From NCBI RefSeq assembly GCF_025486315.1, contig NZ_JAOOPY010000004.1, forward strand, positions 280,189 to 344,188: DNA of 64,000 nucleotides, read 5' to 3'. Shown here one piece after another: positions 55,423-64,000 of the stretch. The stretch is from Variovorax sp. N23 (lineage in GTDB: Bacteria; Pseudomonadota; Gammaproteobacteria; Burkholderiales; Burkholderiaceae_C). The first letter of the stretch is position 1, and the number at the start of each line of letters is the position of its first letter. The notes under the pieces are model-generated. The model worked only from the letters and a program-made list of their open reading frames with translations, had not been told where the DNA came from and made no database searches. The translations under genes were made by a program, and so were the position numbers.

Positions 55423-56688
55423 ATGTCTATCGTTGAAGTCAAAGTCCCTGAGTTGTCGGAATCGGTGGCAGAAGCCACCATGCTCACCTGGAAGAAGAAG
55501 GCCGGCGAAGCCGTCGCCATCGATGAGATCCTGATCGAGATCGAGACCGACAAGGTCGTGCTCGAAGTGCCGGCGCCCGCAGCCGGCGTGATGGCCGAGA
55601 TCGTGCAAGGTGACGGCGCCACCGTGGTGGCCGGGCAGGTCATCGCCAAGATCGACACCGAAGGCAAGGCCGGCGCCGCGGCGCCTGCAGCCGCACCGGC
55701 CGCCGCGGCACCCGCTGCCGCCGCACCTGCACCGGCTCAAGCCGCAGCGGCCGCCACCGGCGGTTCGAAGTCCGACGTCGCCATGCCCGCCGCTGCCAAG
55801 CTGCTGGCCGACAACAACCTCACGACCGGCGACGTGGCCGGCTCCGGCAAGGACGGCCGCGTGACCAAGGGCGACGTGCTCGGCGCCGTGGCCTCGGGCA
55901 CGACCGCCAAGGCCCCGGCCGCTGCGCCCGCTGCCAAGCCCGCGCTGCAGCAAGTCGCTGCCCCCGCGAGCCCGAAGGACCTGGGCGAGCGCCCCGAGCA
56001 GCGCGTGCCGATGAGCCGCCTGCGCGCGCGCATCGCCGAGCGTCTGCTGCAGTCGCAGTCGACCAACGCCATCCTGACCACCTTCAACGAAGTCAACATG
56101 GCCCCGGTCATGGAGATGCGCAAGAAGTTCCAGGACCAGTTCACCAAGGAACACGGCGTGAAGATCGGCTTCATGAGCTTCTTCGTGAAGGCCGCGGTGC
56201 ACGCACTCAAGAAGTACCCGGTGATCAACGCCTCGGTCGACGGCAACGACATCGTCTACCACGGCTATTTCGACATCGGTATCGCCGTCGGTTCGCCGCG
56301 CGGCCTGGTGGTGCCGATCCTGCGCAACGCCGACCAGATGAGCTTCGCCGAGATCGAGAAGAAGATCGCCGAGTTCGGCCAGAAGGCCAAGGACGGCAAG
56401 CTGGGCATCGAAGAGATGACCGGCGGCACCTTCTCCATCTCCAACGGCGGCACCTTCGGCTCGATGCTGTCGACGCCCATCATCAACCCGCCGCAGTCGG
56501 CCATCCTGGGCGTGCATGCGACCAAGGACCGCGCGGTGGTGGAGAACGGCCAGATCGTCATCCGTCCGATGAACTACCTGGCGATGTCGTACGACCACCG
56601 CATCATCGACGGCCGCGAAGCCGTGCTGGGCCTGGTCGCCATGAAGGAAGCGCTGGAAGATCCGTCGCGCCTGCTGTTCGACATCTGA
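55423..56688 (+). CDS. sucB: 2-oxoglutarate dehydrogenase E2, dihydrolipoyl succinyltransferase
   Basis: The 421-residue protein has one lipoyl domain ([19 protein letters not shown], Lys44 in ETDKVVLEV), an Ala/Pro-rich linker, a subunit-binding domain ([30 protein letters not shown] in pieces) and the catalytic domain with [20 protein letters not shown] and [11 protein letters not shown]. It forms the OGDH core. The lipoyl domain differs at DNA level from the PDH set, so the conversion seen in aceF/lpdA has not reached it. Confidence 0.96.
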   Translation: MSIVEVKVPELSESVAEATMLTWKKKAGEAVAIDEILIEIETDKVVLEVPAPAAGVMAEIVQGDGATVVAGQVIAKIDTEGKAGAAAPAAAPAAAAPAAAAPAPAQAAAAATGGSKSDVAMPAAAKLLADNNLTTGDVAGSGKDGRVTKGDVLGAVASGTTAKAPAAAPAAKPALQQVAAPASPKDLGERPEQRVPMSRLRARIAERLLQSQSTNAILTTFNEVNMAPVMEMRKKFQDQFTKEHGVKIGFMSFFVKAAVHALKKYPVINASVDGNDIVYHGYFDIGIAVGSPRGLVVPILRNADQMSFAEIEKKIAEFGQKAKDGKLGIEEMTGGTFSISNGGTFGSMLSTPIINPPQSAILGVHATKDRAVVENGQIVIRPMNYLAMSYDHRIIDGREAVLGLVAMKEALEDPSRLLFDI

Positions 56689-56698
56689 TCCGAACGCA

Positions 56699-57211
56699 AT
56701 GCGCCGTCTGGCCGTTGTCATGCTCTGCGCCCTCGGCGCCTCGGCTTCGGCTGAGGCGGCGGAGCGCGATGCGTGGAGCGGCCTCTACCGGCATGAATGG
56801 GTGGCCAACACCCAAGCCGCCCAGGCCATCGCGGCCACCCTCGAGCGCCCAGAGCCGTCGCAGCTGACGATCACCCGCGCGCCCGATGCCGACCCGGCCA
56901 AGCTGATGAAGCGCTACCAGTCGGACTTGGCACGATGGACCCTGGCACAGGCCAGCGGCGGCGGCGAGAAAAGCAGACCCCTGCGCCGCTTCCTGCCCCG
57001 CGAATACGCCGGGTGGGGCTGGACAGCCCTGCACGAGGCCGGGCGCATGGAATGCCTGGACGGCGGCCATCTCTTCCTCTGCAAGACCACGCCCGACACC
57101 ACCGTCGCCTTCGGCCCCGAAGGGCCCGGGCAAGAGACCCTGCGGGTCAAGACGGGTGTCTTTGGAATCGTCCTCCATGCGGGGGCATTCGAACTCAAGA
57201 AACTGGACTGA
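56699..57211 (+). CDS. Uncharacterised exported protein between OGDH E2 and E3
   Basis: The 170-residue product has a signal peptide (MRRLAVVMLCALGASASAEA, cleaved near 20), so it should be periplasmic. The mature part is about 150 residues with Trp-rich motifs (DAWSGLYRHEW, REYAGWGWTALHEAG) and two cysteines, Cys119 and Cys128 (MECLDGGHLFLCK), that could form a disulfide. I do not recognise the family. It starts 10 bp after sucB and ends 3 bp before lpdA, so it is clearly in the operon, which is odd because the OGDH complex is cytoplasmic. Confidence 0.8.
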   Translation: MRRLAVVMLCALGASASAEAAERDAWSGLYRHEWVANTQAAQAIAATLERPEPSQLTITRAPDADPAKLMKRYQSDLARWTLAQASGGGEKSRPLRRFLPREYAGWGWTALHEAGRMECLDGGHLFLCKTTPDTTVAFGPEGPGQETLRVKTGVFGIVLHAGAFELKKLD

Positions 57212-57214
57212 AAC

Positions 57215-58642
57215 ATGAGCAAGCAATTCGACGTCATCGTCATCGGTGGTGGCCCCGGCGGCTACATCGCCGCCATTCGCGCCGCGCAACTGGGCTTCAA
57301 CGTCGCCTGCGTCGACGAGTGGAAGAACGCCAAGGGCGGCCCCGCCCTGGGCGGCACCTGCACCAACATCGGATGCATTCCGTCGAAGGCGCTGCTGCAG
57401 TCCTCCGAGCATTACGAGCATGCGGCCAAGCACTTTCCCGAGCATGGCATCACGGTGAAGGGCCTGGAGGTCGACGTCGGCAAGATGCTGGCCCGCAAGG
57501 ACCAAGTCGTGAAGCAGAACAACGACGGCATCACCTACCTCTTCAAGAAGAACAAGATCACGTCCTTCCATGGCCGTGCTTCTTTCGTGAAGACCGCAGA
57601 CGGCGGCTACGAGATCAAGGTGGCGGGTGCTGCCGAAGAGTCGATCGTCGGCAAGCACATCATCGTGGCCACGGGCTCCAATGCCCGCGCGCTGCCGGGT
57701 GCGCCTTTCGACGAAGTGAACATCCTGTCGAACGACGGCGCATTGCGCGTCGGCGCGGTGCCCAAGAAGCTGGCGCTGATCGGCTCCGGCGTGATCGGCC
57801 TGGAGATGGGCTCGGTCTGGCGCCGTCTCGGTGCCGAAGTCACGGTGCTCGAAGGCCTGCCCACGTTCCTGGGTGCGGTCGACGAGCAGATCGCCAAGGA
57901 AGCCAAGAAGGCCTTCGACAAGCAGGGCCTGAAGATCGAACTGGGCGTCAAGGTCGGCGAGGTCAAGACGGACAAGAAGGGCGTGAGCGTCGCCTACACC
58001 AACGCCAAGGGCGAAGCGGTGGTGCTCGAGGCCGACAAGCTGATCGTGTCGATCGGCCGCGTGCCCAACACCATCGGCCTGAACGCCGAAGCCGTGGGTC
58101 TGGCGCTCGACGAGCGCGGCGCCATCACGGTGGACGCCGACTGCAAGACCAACCTGCCGAACGTCTGGGCGATCGGCGACGTGGTGCGCGGCCCGATGCT
58201 GGCGCACAAGGCGGAAGAAGAGGGCGTGGCCGTGGCCGAGCGCATCGCCGGCCAGCATGGGCACGTCAACTTCAACACGATCCCGTGGGTGATCTACACC
58301 TCGCCGGAGATCGCGTGGGTCGGCCAGACCGAGCAGCAACTCAAGGCCGAAGGCCGCGCCTACAAGGCCGGCACCTTCCCGTTCCTGGCGAACGGTCGGG
58401 CGCGCGCGCTGGGCGACACGACCGGCATGGTCAAGTTCCTGGCCGACGCGACCACCGACGAGATCCTCGGCGTGCACATGGTGGGCCCGCAGGTGAGCGA
58501 GCTGATCTCCGAAGCCGTCGTGGCGATGGAGTTCAAGGCCAGTGCCGAAGACATCGCCCGCATCTGCCACGCGCACCCGTCGCTGTCCGAAGCGACGAAG
58601 GAAGCCGCGCTGGCGGTCGACAAGCGCACGCTGAACTTCTGA
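57215..58642 (+). CDS. lpd: Dihydrolipoyl dehydrogenase E3 (OGDH-linked)
   Basis: This 475-residue E3 has no lipoyl domain. It contains [15 protein letters not shown], the redox disulfide Cys49/Cys54 in [52 protein letters not shown] and the C-terminal HAHPSLSEA with the active-site His. It serves 2-oxoglutarate dehydrogenase and probably glycine cleavage and branched-chain complexes. It is 3 bp downstream of the unknown exported protein gene. Confidence 0.96.
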   Translation: MSKQFDVIVIGGGPGGYIAAIRAAQLGFNVACVDEWKNAKGGPALGGTCTNIGCIPSKALLQSSEHYEHAAKHFPEHGITVKGLEVDVGKMLARKDQVVKQNNDGITYLFKKNKITSFHGRASFVKTADGGYEIKVAGAAEESIVGKHIIVATGSNARALPGAPFDEVNILSNDGALRVGAVPKKLALIGSGVIGLEMGSVWRRLGAEVTVLEGLPTFLGAVDEQIAKEAKKAFDKQGLKIELGVKVGEVKTDKKGVSVAYTNAKGEAVVLEADKLIVSIGRVPNTIGLNAEAVGLALDERGAITVDADCKTNLPNVWAIGDVVRGPMLAHKAEEEGVAVAERIAGQHGHVNFNTIPWVIYTSPEIAWVGQTEQQLKAEGRAYKAGTFPFLANGRARALGDTTGMVKFLADATTDEILGVHMVGPQVSELISEAVVAMEFKASAEDIARICHAHPSLSEATKEAALAVDKRTLNF

Positions 58643-58660
58643 TCACGGCGCCCTGACCCT

Positions 58661-59758
58661 TTGAGCGTCCAACAAGCGTACGAGGCGGAACTCGCCTCGC
58701 GTGGCTTCCAGAGCGACCCCGCGCAACTGCGCGCGGTGGCCGCGCTGGATCGCTGCGCCAACGAATGGGCTGCCTACAAGGCACAGCGTTCCAACGCGCT
58801 GAAGAAGCTCATCAACCGGCCGGACGTGCCGCGTGGCGTCTACATGTACGGCGGCGTCGGCCGCGGCAAGAGCTTCCTGATGGACTGCTTCTTCAATGCC
58901 GTGCCGATCAAGCGCAAGACGCGCCTGCATTTCCATGAGTTCATGCGCGAGGTGCACCGCGAGCTGGCGGAGTTGCAGGGCATCGTCAATCCGCTGGACG
59001 AACTTGGCAAGCGCATCTCCAGGCGCTACAAGCTGATCTGCTTCGACGAATTCCACGTCGCCGACATCACCGACGCGATGATCCTGCATCGGTTGCTGGT
59101 CGCGCTGTTCGAGAACGGCGTGGGCTTCGTCACCACCTCCAATTTCAAGCCGGACGACCTGTACCCGGACGGCCTGCACCGCGACCGCATCCTGCCGGCG
59201 ATCGCGCTGCTGAACGAGAAGCTCGAGGTCCTGAGTGTCGACAACGGCACCGACTACCGGCGCCGCACGCTCGAACAGGTGCGGCTGTACCTCACGCCCA
59301 ACGGCCCCGAGGCCGACCGGGAGATGACCACGGCCTTCGACAAGCTCGCCGAGAGTGCTGACGAAGACCCGGTGCTGCACATCGAGGCGCGCGAGATCCT
59401 GGCCCGCCGCAAGGCCGGCGGGCTGGTCTGGTTCGACTTCAAGACGCTCTGCGGCGGCCCGCGCTCGCAGAACGACTATCTGGAGATCGCCACCCAGTTC
59501 CACACGGTGCTGCTGTCGGACGTGCCGCAGATGACGGTGGCGCGGGCGTCGGAAGCGCGCCGCTTCACCTGGCTGGTCGACGTGTTCTACGACCGCCGTG
59601 TCAAACTCATCGTGTCGGCGGCGGTCGCGCCGGAGGCGTTGTACACCGAGGGCCCGCTGGCCCACGAGTTCCCGCGCACGGTGTCCCGCCTGACCGAAAT
59701 GCAGTCGGCCGAGTTCCTGGCGTTGGAACGAAGAACGGTCGACACGCGTCTGACATGA
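58661..59758 (+). CDS. zapE: Cell division ATPase ZapE
   Basis: ZapE is a Z-ring-associated AAA ATPase (formerly YhcM). The 365-residue product has the P-loop GGVGRGKS at 64-71, the Walker B/sensor region LICFDEFHVADI, FVTTSNFKPDDLYPDGLHRDR, LVWFDFKTLCGGPRS and RFTWLVDVFYD. It starts with TTG at 58661, since MSVQQAYEAEL is the natural beginning and no ATG is near. The gap to lpd is 18 bp, so it may share the sucAB-lpd transcript. Confidence 0.94.
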   Translation: MSVQQAYEAELASRGFQSDPAQLRAVAALDRCANEWAAYKAQRSNALKKLINRPDVPRGVYMYGGVGRGKSFLMDCFFNAVPIKRKTRLHFHEFMREVHRELAELQGIVNPLDELGKRISRRYKLICFDEFHVADITDAMILHRLLVALFENGVGFVTTSNFKPDDLYPDGLHRDRILPAIALLNEKLEVLSVDNGTDYRRRTLEQVRLYLTPNGPEADREMTTAFDKLAESADEDPVLHIEAREILARRKAGGLVWFDFKTLCGGPRSQNDYLEIATQFHTVLLSDVPQMTVARASEARRFTWLVDVFYDRRVKLIVSAAVAPEALYTEGPLAHEFPRTVSRLTEMQSAEFLALERRTVDTRLT

Positions 59759-59759
59759 C

Positions 59760-60404
59760 ATGAGCTTCAAGCAACTTCTTCTTTGCATCGCACTGCTCGC
59801 CAGCGGTGTGCCGGTGTGGGCGCAGACCAATGCGGCGGCCGGCAACCTCGATCTGGACGCGGAACGCGCCCGTCTCTCCAAGGAGCGGGCCGAGCTCGAG
59901 GCGCGTACCAAGACCGAGCAGACCGCCTGCTACCAGCGCTTTGCGGTCGAGGATTGTCTGCAGGACAGCCGCCGCAAGCGGCGCACGGCCGAAGACAGCA
60001 TCAAGCGTCAGGAAGCCGACCTCAACGACATCGAACGCAAGCGCCGTGCGGCCGCGCAACTCGAGCGCCTGGACAAGGCGCCGCCGCGCGCGCAGGACGA
60101 TCCGGCGAACCAGGAGAAGGCCCGCCAGTCCCAGCAGGGCCGCGAGCAGCGCGCGGCCGACCATGCCCAGAGCCGCGCCGATGCCGCCGCGAAGGCGGAG
60201 GACAATCGTCGCGCGCTAGAGGACAAGCAGCGCAACCATGCCGAGGAGCAGGCCAAGGCCGCGCGCCTGCGGGCCGAAGCACCGGCCGAGCGTGCGCGCT
60301 TCGAGCGCAAGCAGGAACAGGCCGCGAAACACCGCGCCGATCGCGAGCGGCAGAACGCCGAGCGCACCAAGCCGCGGTCGGCTCCGCTGCCCACGCCGCC
60401 CTGA
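59760..60404 (+). CDS. Exported coiled-coil protein of unknown function
   Basis: The 214-residue product has a signal peptide (MSFKQLLLCIALLASGVPVWA, cut near 21). The mature protein is almost wholly charged helix (about 30-200) rich in Ala, Arg, Glu and Lys, a likely periplasmic coiled coil; two cysteines (YQRFAVEDCLQ and TACYQ) near the start may form a disulfide. It begins one base after the zapE stop. Similar secreted helical proteins follow zapE in related genomes, but function is unknown. A role near the septum is speculation from the neighbour. Confidence 0.82.
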   Translation: MSFKQLLLCIALLASGVPVWAQTNAAAGNLDLDAERARLSKERAELEARTKTEQTACYQRFAVEDCLQDSRRKRRTAEDSIKRQEADLNDIERKRRAAAQLERLDKAPPRAQDDPANQEKARQSQQGREQRAADHAQSRADAAAKAEDNRRALEDKQRNHAEEQAKAARLRAEAPAERARFERKQEQAAKHRADRERQNAERTKPRSAPLPTPP

Positions 60405-60520
60405 ATTGAGCCCACCCCCGATGCGGCGCACTGCGTGTCGCCGCTTCCCCCTCGAGGGGCGCACCCAGCGGTCTGGCATAGCCAGTTCCGCGGGTGCCCT
60501 GGCATCTGGCTGGCCGGCCC
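60405..60520. repeat. Candidate Comamonadaceae-type intergenic repeat
   Basis: The spacer after the coiled-coil gene contains the hairpin GCGGCG/CGCCGC (60423-60444) and the segment CGCTTCCCCCTCGAGGGGCG followed by CACCCAGCGG. Segments of this kind recur in intergenic regions of Comamonadaceae chromosomes. There is only one copy here, so its repeat nature rests on prior knowledge. No gene is visible in it. Confidence 0.4.
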
Positions 60521-61300
60521 TCAGGCTTTATCGTCGTCCTTCGGCAGTGGCTCGACCTTCAGCACGGCCAGCGACAGGTTGTCGCCGGTGCCCCGCGCAC
60601 GTCGACGTGCTTCGTCCACCAGGATCTGCACCGCCATCCGCGGCGGCTGCGTGGCCAGCACGCCGCCCATTTCCTGCGGACTGAAGTAGTGCCAGAGGCC
60701 ATCGCTGCAGGCCATCAGCACGTCGCCCGGTTCGAGTTTCGGGATGAAGTGCAGGTCCACCGGGGGCGGCGTGCTCGTCATGCCCAGGCAGCCGAGCAGG
60801 ATGTTGCCCTGCGGGTGGATGTTGGCCTCGTGCTCGGTGATCTCGCCGCGGTCGATCAGCACCTGCACGTACGAGTGGTCGCGGGTGCGCTCCACCAACC
60901 GTTCGTTGCGGAAGAGGTAGATGCGCGAGTCACCGGCGTGGATCCAGGCGCAGCTGCCGTTCGGGTTCACCAGGAAGGCGGCGATGGTGCTGTGCGGCTC
61001 CTGTTCGCTCGACACGGCCGTCAGCTTGATCACCGTATGGGCGTCCTCGAGCACCTGCCGCAGCAACGCGCCGGCGTCGTCGCGGTCCGGGCGGTAGCGG
61101 GCGAAGAGCTGGTTCGCGGTCATCAGGACCTGGTCGGAGGCCTTGCGGCCGCCGCTGCGTCCCCCCATCCCGTCGGCGACGATGCCGAGCACGCAGCCGA
61201 CCGTGCGGGGATGGCTGATCACCGCCACCTGGTCCTGCTGGTAGGCACGGTCGCCCTTGTGGAGGCCGGTGGAGGCGGAAAGTCGGAAACCTCGTGTCAT
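60521..61300 (-). CDS. PP2C-family serine/threonine phosphatase
   Basis: The 259-residue protein is a stand-alone PPM/PP2C phosphatase: KGDRAYQQDQVAVI (first metal Asp region), GIVADGMGGRSGG (metal-binding DGMGG), HAGDSRIYLFRNERL, MACSDGLW and TGDNLSLAVLKV (final GDN). It lacks a membrane helix or kinase domain. A partner kinase is not adjacent; the nirC-linked fusion kinase at 2246-3982 is too far to be called its partner. PppA/Stp-like phosphatases of this size control type VI secretion or general Ser/Thr phosphorylation. Confidence 0.93.
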   Translation of the reverse strand: MTRGFRLSASTGLHKGDRAYQQDQVAVISHPRTVGCVLGIVADGMGGRSGGRKASDQVLMTANQLFARYRPDRDDAGALLRQVLEDAHTVIKLTAVSSEQEPHSTIAAFLVNPNGSCAWIHAGDSRIYLFRNERLVERTRDHSYVQVLIDRGEITEHEANIHPQGNILLGCLGMTSTPPPVDLHFIPKLEPGDVLMACSDGLWHYFSPQEMGGVLATQPPRMAVQILVDEARRRARGTGDNLSLAVLKVEPLPKDDDKA

Positions 61301-61429
61301 GGCGCGGATGCGCCAGGGGCGCGGTTGAGATGCATCGCGGAACAGTCGTGTCGCGACGTATTATCGAACGAAGCCGTCCCGGCATCGGCGGCACCGGGCG
61401 CCGGTGCCGCCGTCGAACCGACCACCTCC

Positions 61430-61633
61430 TTGGACTTCAATCTTCACTCCCTGTCCCGTCAATTGATCGAGCTGCGCATGGCGCACGCCGACCTGGACGC
61501 GACCATCGATCGGCTCGGCGAGGTCGTGCCGCAGGACGAACTCCTGATGCGCCGCCTCAAGAAGCGCCGTCTGGCATTGCGCGACCAGATCGCGCGCGTC
61601 GAGCGCGCCGTCGAGCCGCAAGAGCCAGCCTGA
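61430..61633 (+). CDS. DUF465 (YdcH-like) small helical protein
   Basis: The reading frame ends at 61633 with the typical DUF465 sequence FNLHSLSRQLIELRMAHADLD-x(12)-QDELLMRRLKKRRLALRDQI. That is a charged helical hairpin of unknown function. No ATG is available in the right place; TTG at 61430 gives 67 residues, which is the family length, and is the best candidate though with a poor ribosome site. It overlaps the next start by one base. Confidence 0.75.
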   Translation: MDFNLHSLSRQLIELRMAHADLDATIDRLGEVVPQDELLMRRLKKRRLALRDQIARVERAVEPQEPA

Positions 61634-63732
61634 TGGTCGTCGACTCCGGCGCCTTCGACGGCGATGACGGCGAGGATGATCTGGACGCGCTGCTGGGCGC
61701 CGCGCCACCGCCGCGATCCGCTTCCCGCAGGCCGTCCGCGCTCACCCAGGAGGTTCGCGAGGCCTTCGCGCCCGACGGCGTGTTGTCGCATGCCGCCGAC
61801 CAGTTCCGCGAGCGCGGCGGCCAAACGGAGATGGCGCTGGCGGTGGCGCGCACGATCGAATCCGGCGGCGAGCTGGTCGTCGAAGCCGGCACCGGCGTCG
61901 GCAAGACCTTCTCGTACCTGGTGCCGGCGCTGCTGAGCGGCGAACGCGTGCTGCTCTCCACGGCCACCAAGACCCTGCAGGACCAGCTCTTCGGCCGCGA
62001 CCTGCCGCGCCTGGTCGACGCCCTGAAGCTGCCGGTGCGCACCGCGCTGCTCAAGGGCCGGGCCAGCTACCTGTGCCTGCACCGGCTGGAACTCGCGCGG
62101 CACGACACCTCGCCCGAGCGCGGCAGCCTGCGCACGCTGGCCAAGATCGAGCAATGGTCCAAGGCCACCCGCACCGGCGACCTGGCGGAGCTGCCCGGGC
62201 TGGACGAGCGCTCGCCGCTGATCCCGCTCATCACCTCGACCCGCGACAACTGCTTGGGCGCACAGTGCCCGCAGTTCAAGCCCTGCCACGTCAACCTCGC
62301 GCGGCGCGAGGCGCTGGCGGCCGATGTGGTGGTCATCAACCATCACCTGTTCTTCGCCGACCTCGCCGTGCGCGAATCGGGCATGGCCGAACTGCTGCCG
62401 TCGGTGCGCGTCGTGGTCTTCGACGAGGCACACCAGCTCAACGAGACAGGCGTCCAGTTCCTCGGTGTGCAGTTCGGCACCGGGCAGGCGCTGGACTTCG
62501 CCCGCGACGTACTGGCCGCCGGCCTGCAGCATGCGCGCGGCCTGGTCGACTGGACGCAGCGCGTGGCGGCGGTCGAGCGCGGCGCGCGCGAACTGCGGCT
62601 GGCCGTTGGCCAGCAGTGGCCGGGCGCCAAGCTGCGCTGGGCCGGCGAGGCGCCCGAAGGCGTGGCGCCCGCGCCGTGGCAGGGCGCGCTCGACGAACTG
62701 CAGCAGGCTTTCGAGGAGGCTGGCGAGGCATTGGCCACCGTCAGCGAGATCTCGCCCGACTTCGTTCGTCTGCACGAACGGGCCGAGCAGTTGGCCGAAC
62801 GGGCGGGGCGCTTCGCGCAGCCCTGCGCGCTCGGCTCCGTGCGCTGGGTCGATGTGGGCACGCAGCTGCGGCTGATCGAGTCGCCGCTCGACATTGCGCA
62901 GGCGGTGCGCACGCGCGTGCTGAAGAAGGGGGCCGGCGAGCCGGAGGGCGGCGGCCGCGCCTGGATCTTCACCTCGGCCACGCTGGGCGACGACCCGCAG
63001 CTGCGCTGGTTCACCGAACCCTGCGGCCTCACCGAGGCCGAAGTGCTGCGGGTGCAGAGCCCCTTCGACTACGCACAGCAGGCGTCGCTCTACGTGCCAC
63101 GCGCGTTCCCCAAGCCGAACGATCCGTCGCACGGCGCGCAGGTCGCACGGCTGGCCGCCCGTGGGGCGGCGCTGCTCGGGGGGAAGACGTTGGTGCTGAC
63201 CACCACCCTGCGTGCCTTGCGCACCATCGGCGACGCGCTCCGGCAGCAACTGGACCACCTCGACGGCGCACGGCGGCCCGAGGTGCTGGTGCAGGGCGAA
63301 CTGCCCAAGCGCGTGCTGATGGACCGCTTCCGCGCCGGCGATGGCCAAGGGGGCGCCGGATGCGTGCTGGTGGCTTCGGCATCGTTCTGGGAGGGCTTCG
63401 ATGCGCCGGGCGATGCGCTGCAGTTCGTCGTGATCGACAAGTTGCCCTTTCCGCCGCCGAACGACCCGCTGGTCGAGGCGCGCTCGCAGCGGCTGGAGGC
63501 GCAAGGCCGCAACGCGTTCGGCGACTACTCGCTGCCGGAGGCGGCGGTCGCGCTGAAGCAGGGGGCCGGCCGGCTGATCCGGCGTGAAACCGATGTGGGG
63601 GTGCTGGCGATCTGCGACACGCGGCTGGTCACCATGGGCTACGGCCGCCGGCTGATCGCGGCCTTGCCGCCGATGCGGCGGCTCGAGAGCGAGGCCGACT
63701 TCGATGCCGCGCTAGAAACATTGACGCATTGA
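61633..63732 (+). CDS. DinG/YoaA-family ATP-dependent helicase
   Basis: This 699-residue superfamily 2 helicase of the XPD-like group has Walker A EAGTGVGKT at 84-92, motif Ia STATKTLQDQ, four cluster cysteines Cys148, Cys207, Cys212 and Cys218 (YLCLH, DNCLGAQCPQFKPC), the DEAH box at 264-267 and the C-terminal motifs FTSATL, SASFWEGFDAPGDALQFVVIDKLPF and GAGRLIRRETDVG. It unwinds DNA 5' to 3', likely at R-loops or stalled forks, with a [4Fe-4S] cluster made by the isc system. YoaA is the closer match because of its length; that is inference. Confidence 0.92.
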   Translation: MVVDSGAFDGDDGEDDLDALLGAAPPPRSASRRPSALTQEVREAFAPDGVLSHAADQFRERGGQTEMALAVARTIESGGELVVEAGTGVGKTFSYLVPALLSGERVLLSTATKTLQDQLFGRDLPRLVDALKLPVRTALLKGRASYLCLHRLELARHDTSPERGSLRTLAKIEQWSKATRTGDLAELPGLDERSPLIPLITSTRDNCLGAQCPQFKPCHVNLARREALAADVVVINHHLFFADLAVRESGMAELLPSVRVVVFDEAHQLNETGVQFLGVQFGTGQALDFARDVLAAGLQHARGLVDWTQRVAAVERGARELRLAVGQQWPGAKLRWAGEAPEGVAPAPWQGALDELQQAFEEAGEALATVSEISPDFVRLHERAEQLAERAGRFAQPCALGSVRWVDVGTQLRLIESPLDIAQAVRTRVLKKGAGEPEGGGRAWIFTSATLGDDPQLRWFTEPCGLTEAEVLRVQSPFDYAQQASLYVPRAFPKPNDPSHGAQVARLAARGAALLGGKTLVLTTTLRALRTIGDALRQQLDHLDGARRPEVLVQGELPKRVLMDRFRAGDGQGGAGCVLVASASFWEGFDAPGDALQFVVIDKLPFPPPNDPLVEARSQRLEAQGRNAFGDYSLPEAAVALKQGAGRLIRRETDVGVLAICDTRLVTMGYGRRLIAALPPMRRLESEADFDAALETLTH

Positions 63733-63755
63733 CGCCCTGAGGCGTCAGTGCGTCA
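63722..63755. terminator. Convergent hairpin between the helicase gene and bamD
   Basis: Arms 63722-63736 and 63741-63755 pair at 14 of 15 positions around a 4-nt CTGA loop. The left arm includes the stop codon of the helicase gene. The location between convergent genes suits a shared terminator; a U-run is lacking. Confidence 0.6.
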
Positions 63756-63760
63756 GTGAA

Positions 63761-64000
63761 TTACCAGACCTTCCACCACGGATCGTCCTTGCCGCGGAAG
63801 CCGCGGGTGAGGTACTCGCTCTGTGGGTAGTTGGTGGTCAGCACGCGCTGGGCATCGTCGCGCAGGTCGTTCATGCCCAGCTTGTCGTAGGACTGGACCA
63901 TGATGTACAGCGCCTCTTCGAGGGCCGGCACCTCGCGGTAGTCGGCCAGTGCGAGCTGGGCGCGGTTGATGGCCGCCAGGTAGGCGCCGCGCTGGTAGTA
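63761..64000 (-). CDS. bamD: Outer membrane assembly lipoprotein BamD, C-terminal part
   Basis: The last 79 codons of a minus-strand gene enter the window and end at the TAA of 63761-63763. YYQRGAYLAAINRAQLALADYR, ALYIMVQSYDKLGM and LTTNYPQSEYL are the last TPR repeats and final helix of BamD/ComL, the lipoprotein partner of BamA in the outer-membrane assembly machine. The N-terminal lipobox and the first TPRs are outside the window. Confidence 0.9.
   Translation of the reverse strand, partial: YYQRGAYLAAINRAQLALADYREVPALEEALYIMVQSYDKLGMNDLRDDAQRVLTTNYPQSEYLTRGFRGKDDPWWKVW

Noticed and set aside
60521..61300. PP2C phosphatase as part of a type VI secretion locus
   Set aside because: No tss, kinase or FHA gene is present around it.

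Overview
This is a GC-rich, densely coded stretch of a betaproteobacterial chromosome. The gene set and style point to Burkholderiales, most likely Comamonadaceae and Variovorax-like: a lipoyl domain fused to the pyruvate dehydrogenase E3, an intracellular polyhydroxybutyrate depolymerase, a sucA leader of the Burkholderiales type, and an isc operon without iscX. The genus is an inference from gene content; no marker gene proves it. Almost all of the window is core metabolism. The one clear mobile component is the left edge.

Layout. 1-1204: the end of an integrated element, with a tyrosine recombinase that runs off the left edge and a repeat-rich promoter, inserted against the 5' end of dusA (1205-2218). 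2246-7735 (minus): a nitrite assimilation cluster nirB-nirD-FNT channel-PP2C/kinase fusion, with a structured 343-bp leader. 8079-17660: a GntR regulator divergent from a seven-gene propionyl-CoA/methylmalonyl-CoA operon (mutase, GNAT, meaB, pccB, pccA, bioB, VOC epimerase). 17678-21085 (minus): RnfB-like ferredoxin, PHB depolymerase with a histone-like tail, aromatic aminotransferase. 21189-23300: uvrB. 23353-29651: iscR-iscS-iscU-iscA-hscB-hscA-fdx-dnaQ with an IscR box and an internal terminator. 29757-29831: tRNA-Val(CAC). 29957-34245: a proline-rich miniprotein, an LhgO-like FAD oxidoreductase, YqjD and a YqjE/YqjK fusion, pyrD (minus), rpiA. 34268-41147 (minus): a DUF4124-glutaredoxin protein, oligopeptidase A, folD and a FixLJ-like two-component system. 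41355-47612: aceE-aceF-lpdA with near-identical lipoyl-coding repeats, closed by a perfect 22-bp-arm terminator. 47681-50320: an NlpC/P60 peptidase with a leaderless-type promoter, a PQQ-type sugar dehydrogenase and an isochorismatase-like hydrolase. 50427-52331: prpE. 52395-58642: 2-oxoglutarate dehydrogenase operon with a sucA leader RNA and a periplasmic protein of unknown function between E2 and E3. 58661-64000: zapE, a periplasmic coiled-coil protein, a PP2C phosphatase, a DUF465 protein, a DinG-type helicase and the 3' end of bamD.

How it fits together. PrpE makes propionyl-CoA; the biotin enzyme PccAB, with BioB supplied from the same operon, makes methylmalonyl-CoA; the epimerase and the B12 mutase, guarded by MeaB, make succinyl-CoA, which enters the TCA cycle next to the product of the OGDH complex encoded here. 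Pyruvate and 2-oxoglutarate dehydrogenases are both present with their own E3. The isc system supplies clusters for BioB, NirB, the RnfB-like protein and the DinG-type helicase.

The points most worth following are the dusA-targeting element and the rebuilt dusA start, the phosphatase-kinase fusion coupled to a nitrite channel, the GNAT inside the propionate operon, the PAKKA tail on the depolymerase, the terminator between iscA and hscB, the leaderless-type promoter, and the unknown secreted protein in the OGDH operon. I did not see a CRISPR array, an insertion sequence, a defence island or a biosynthetic cluster.
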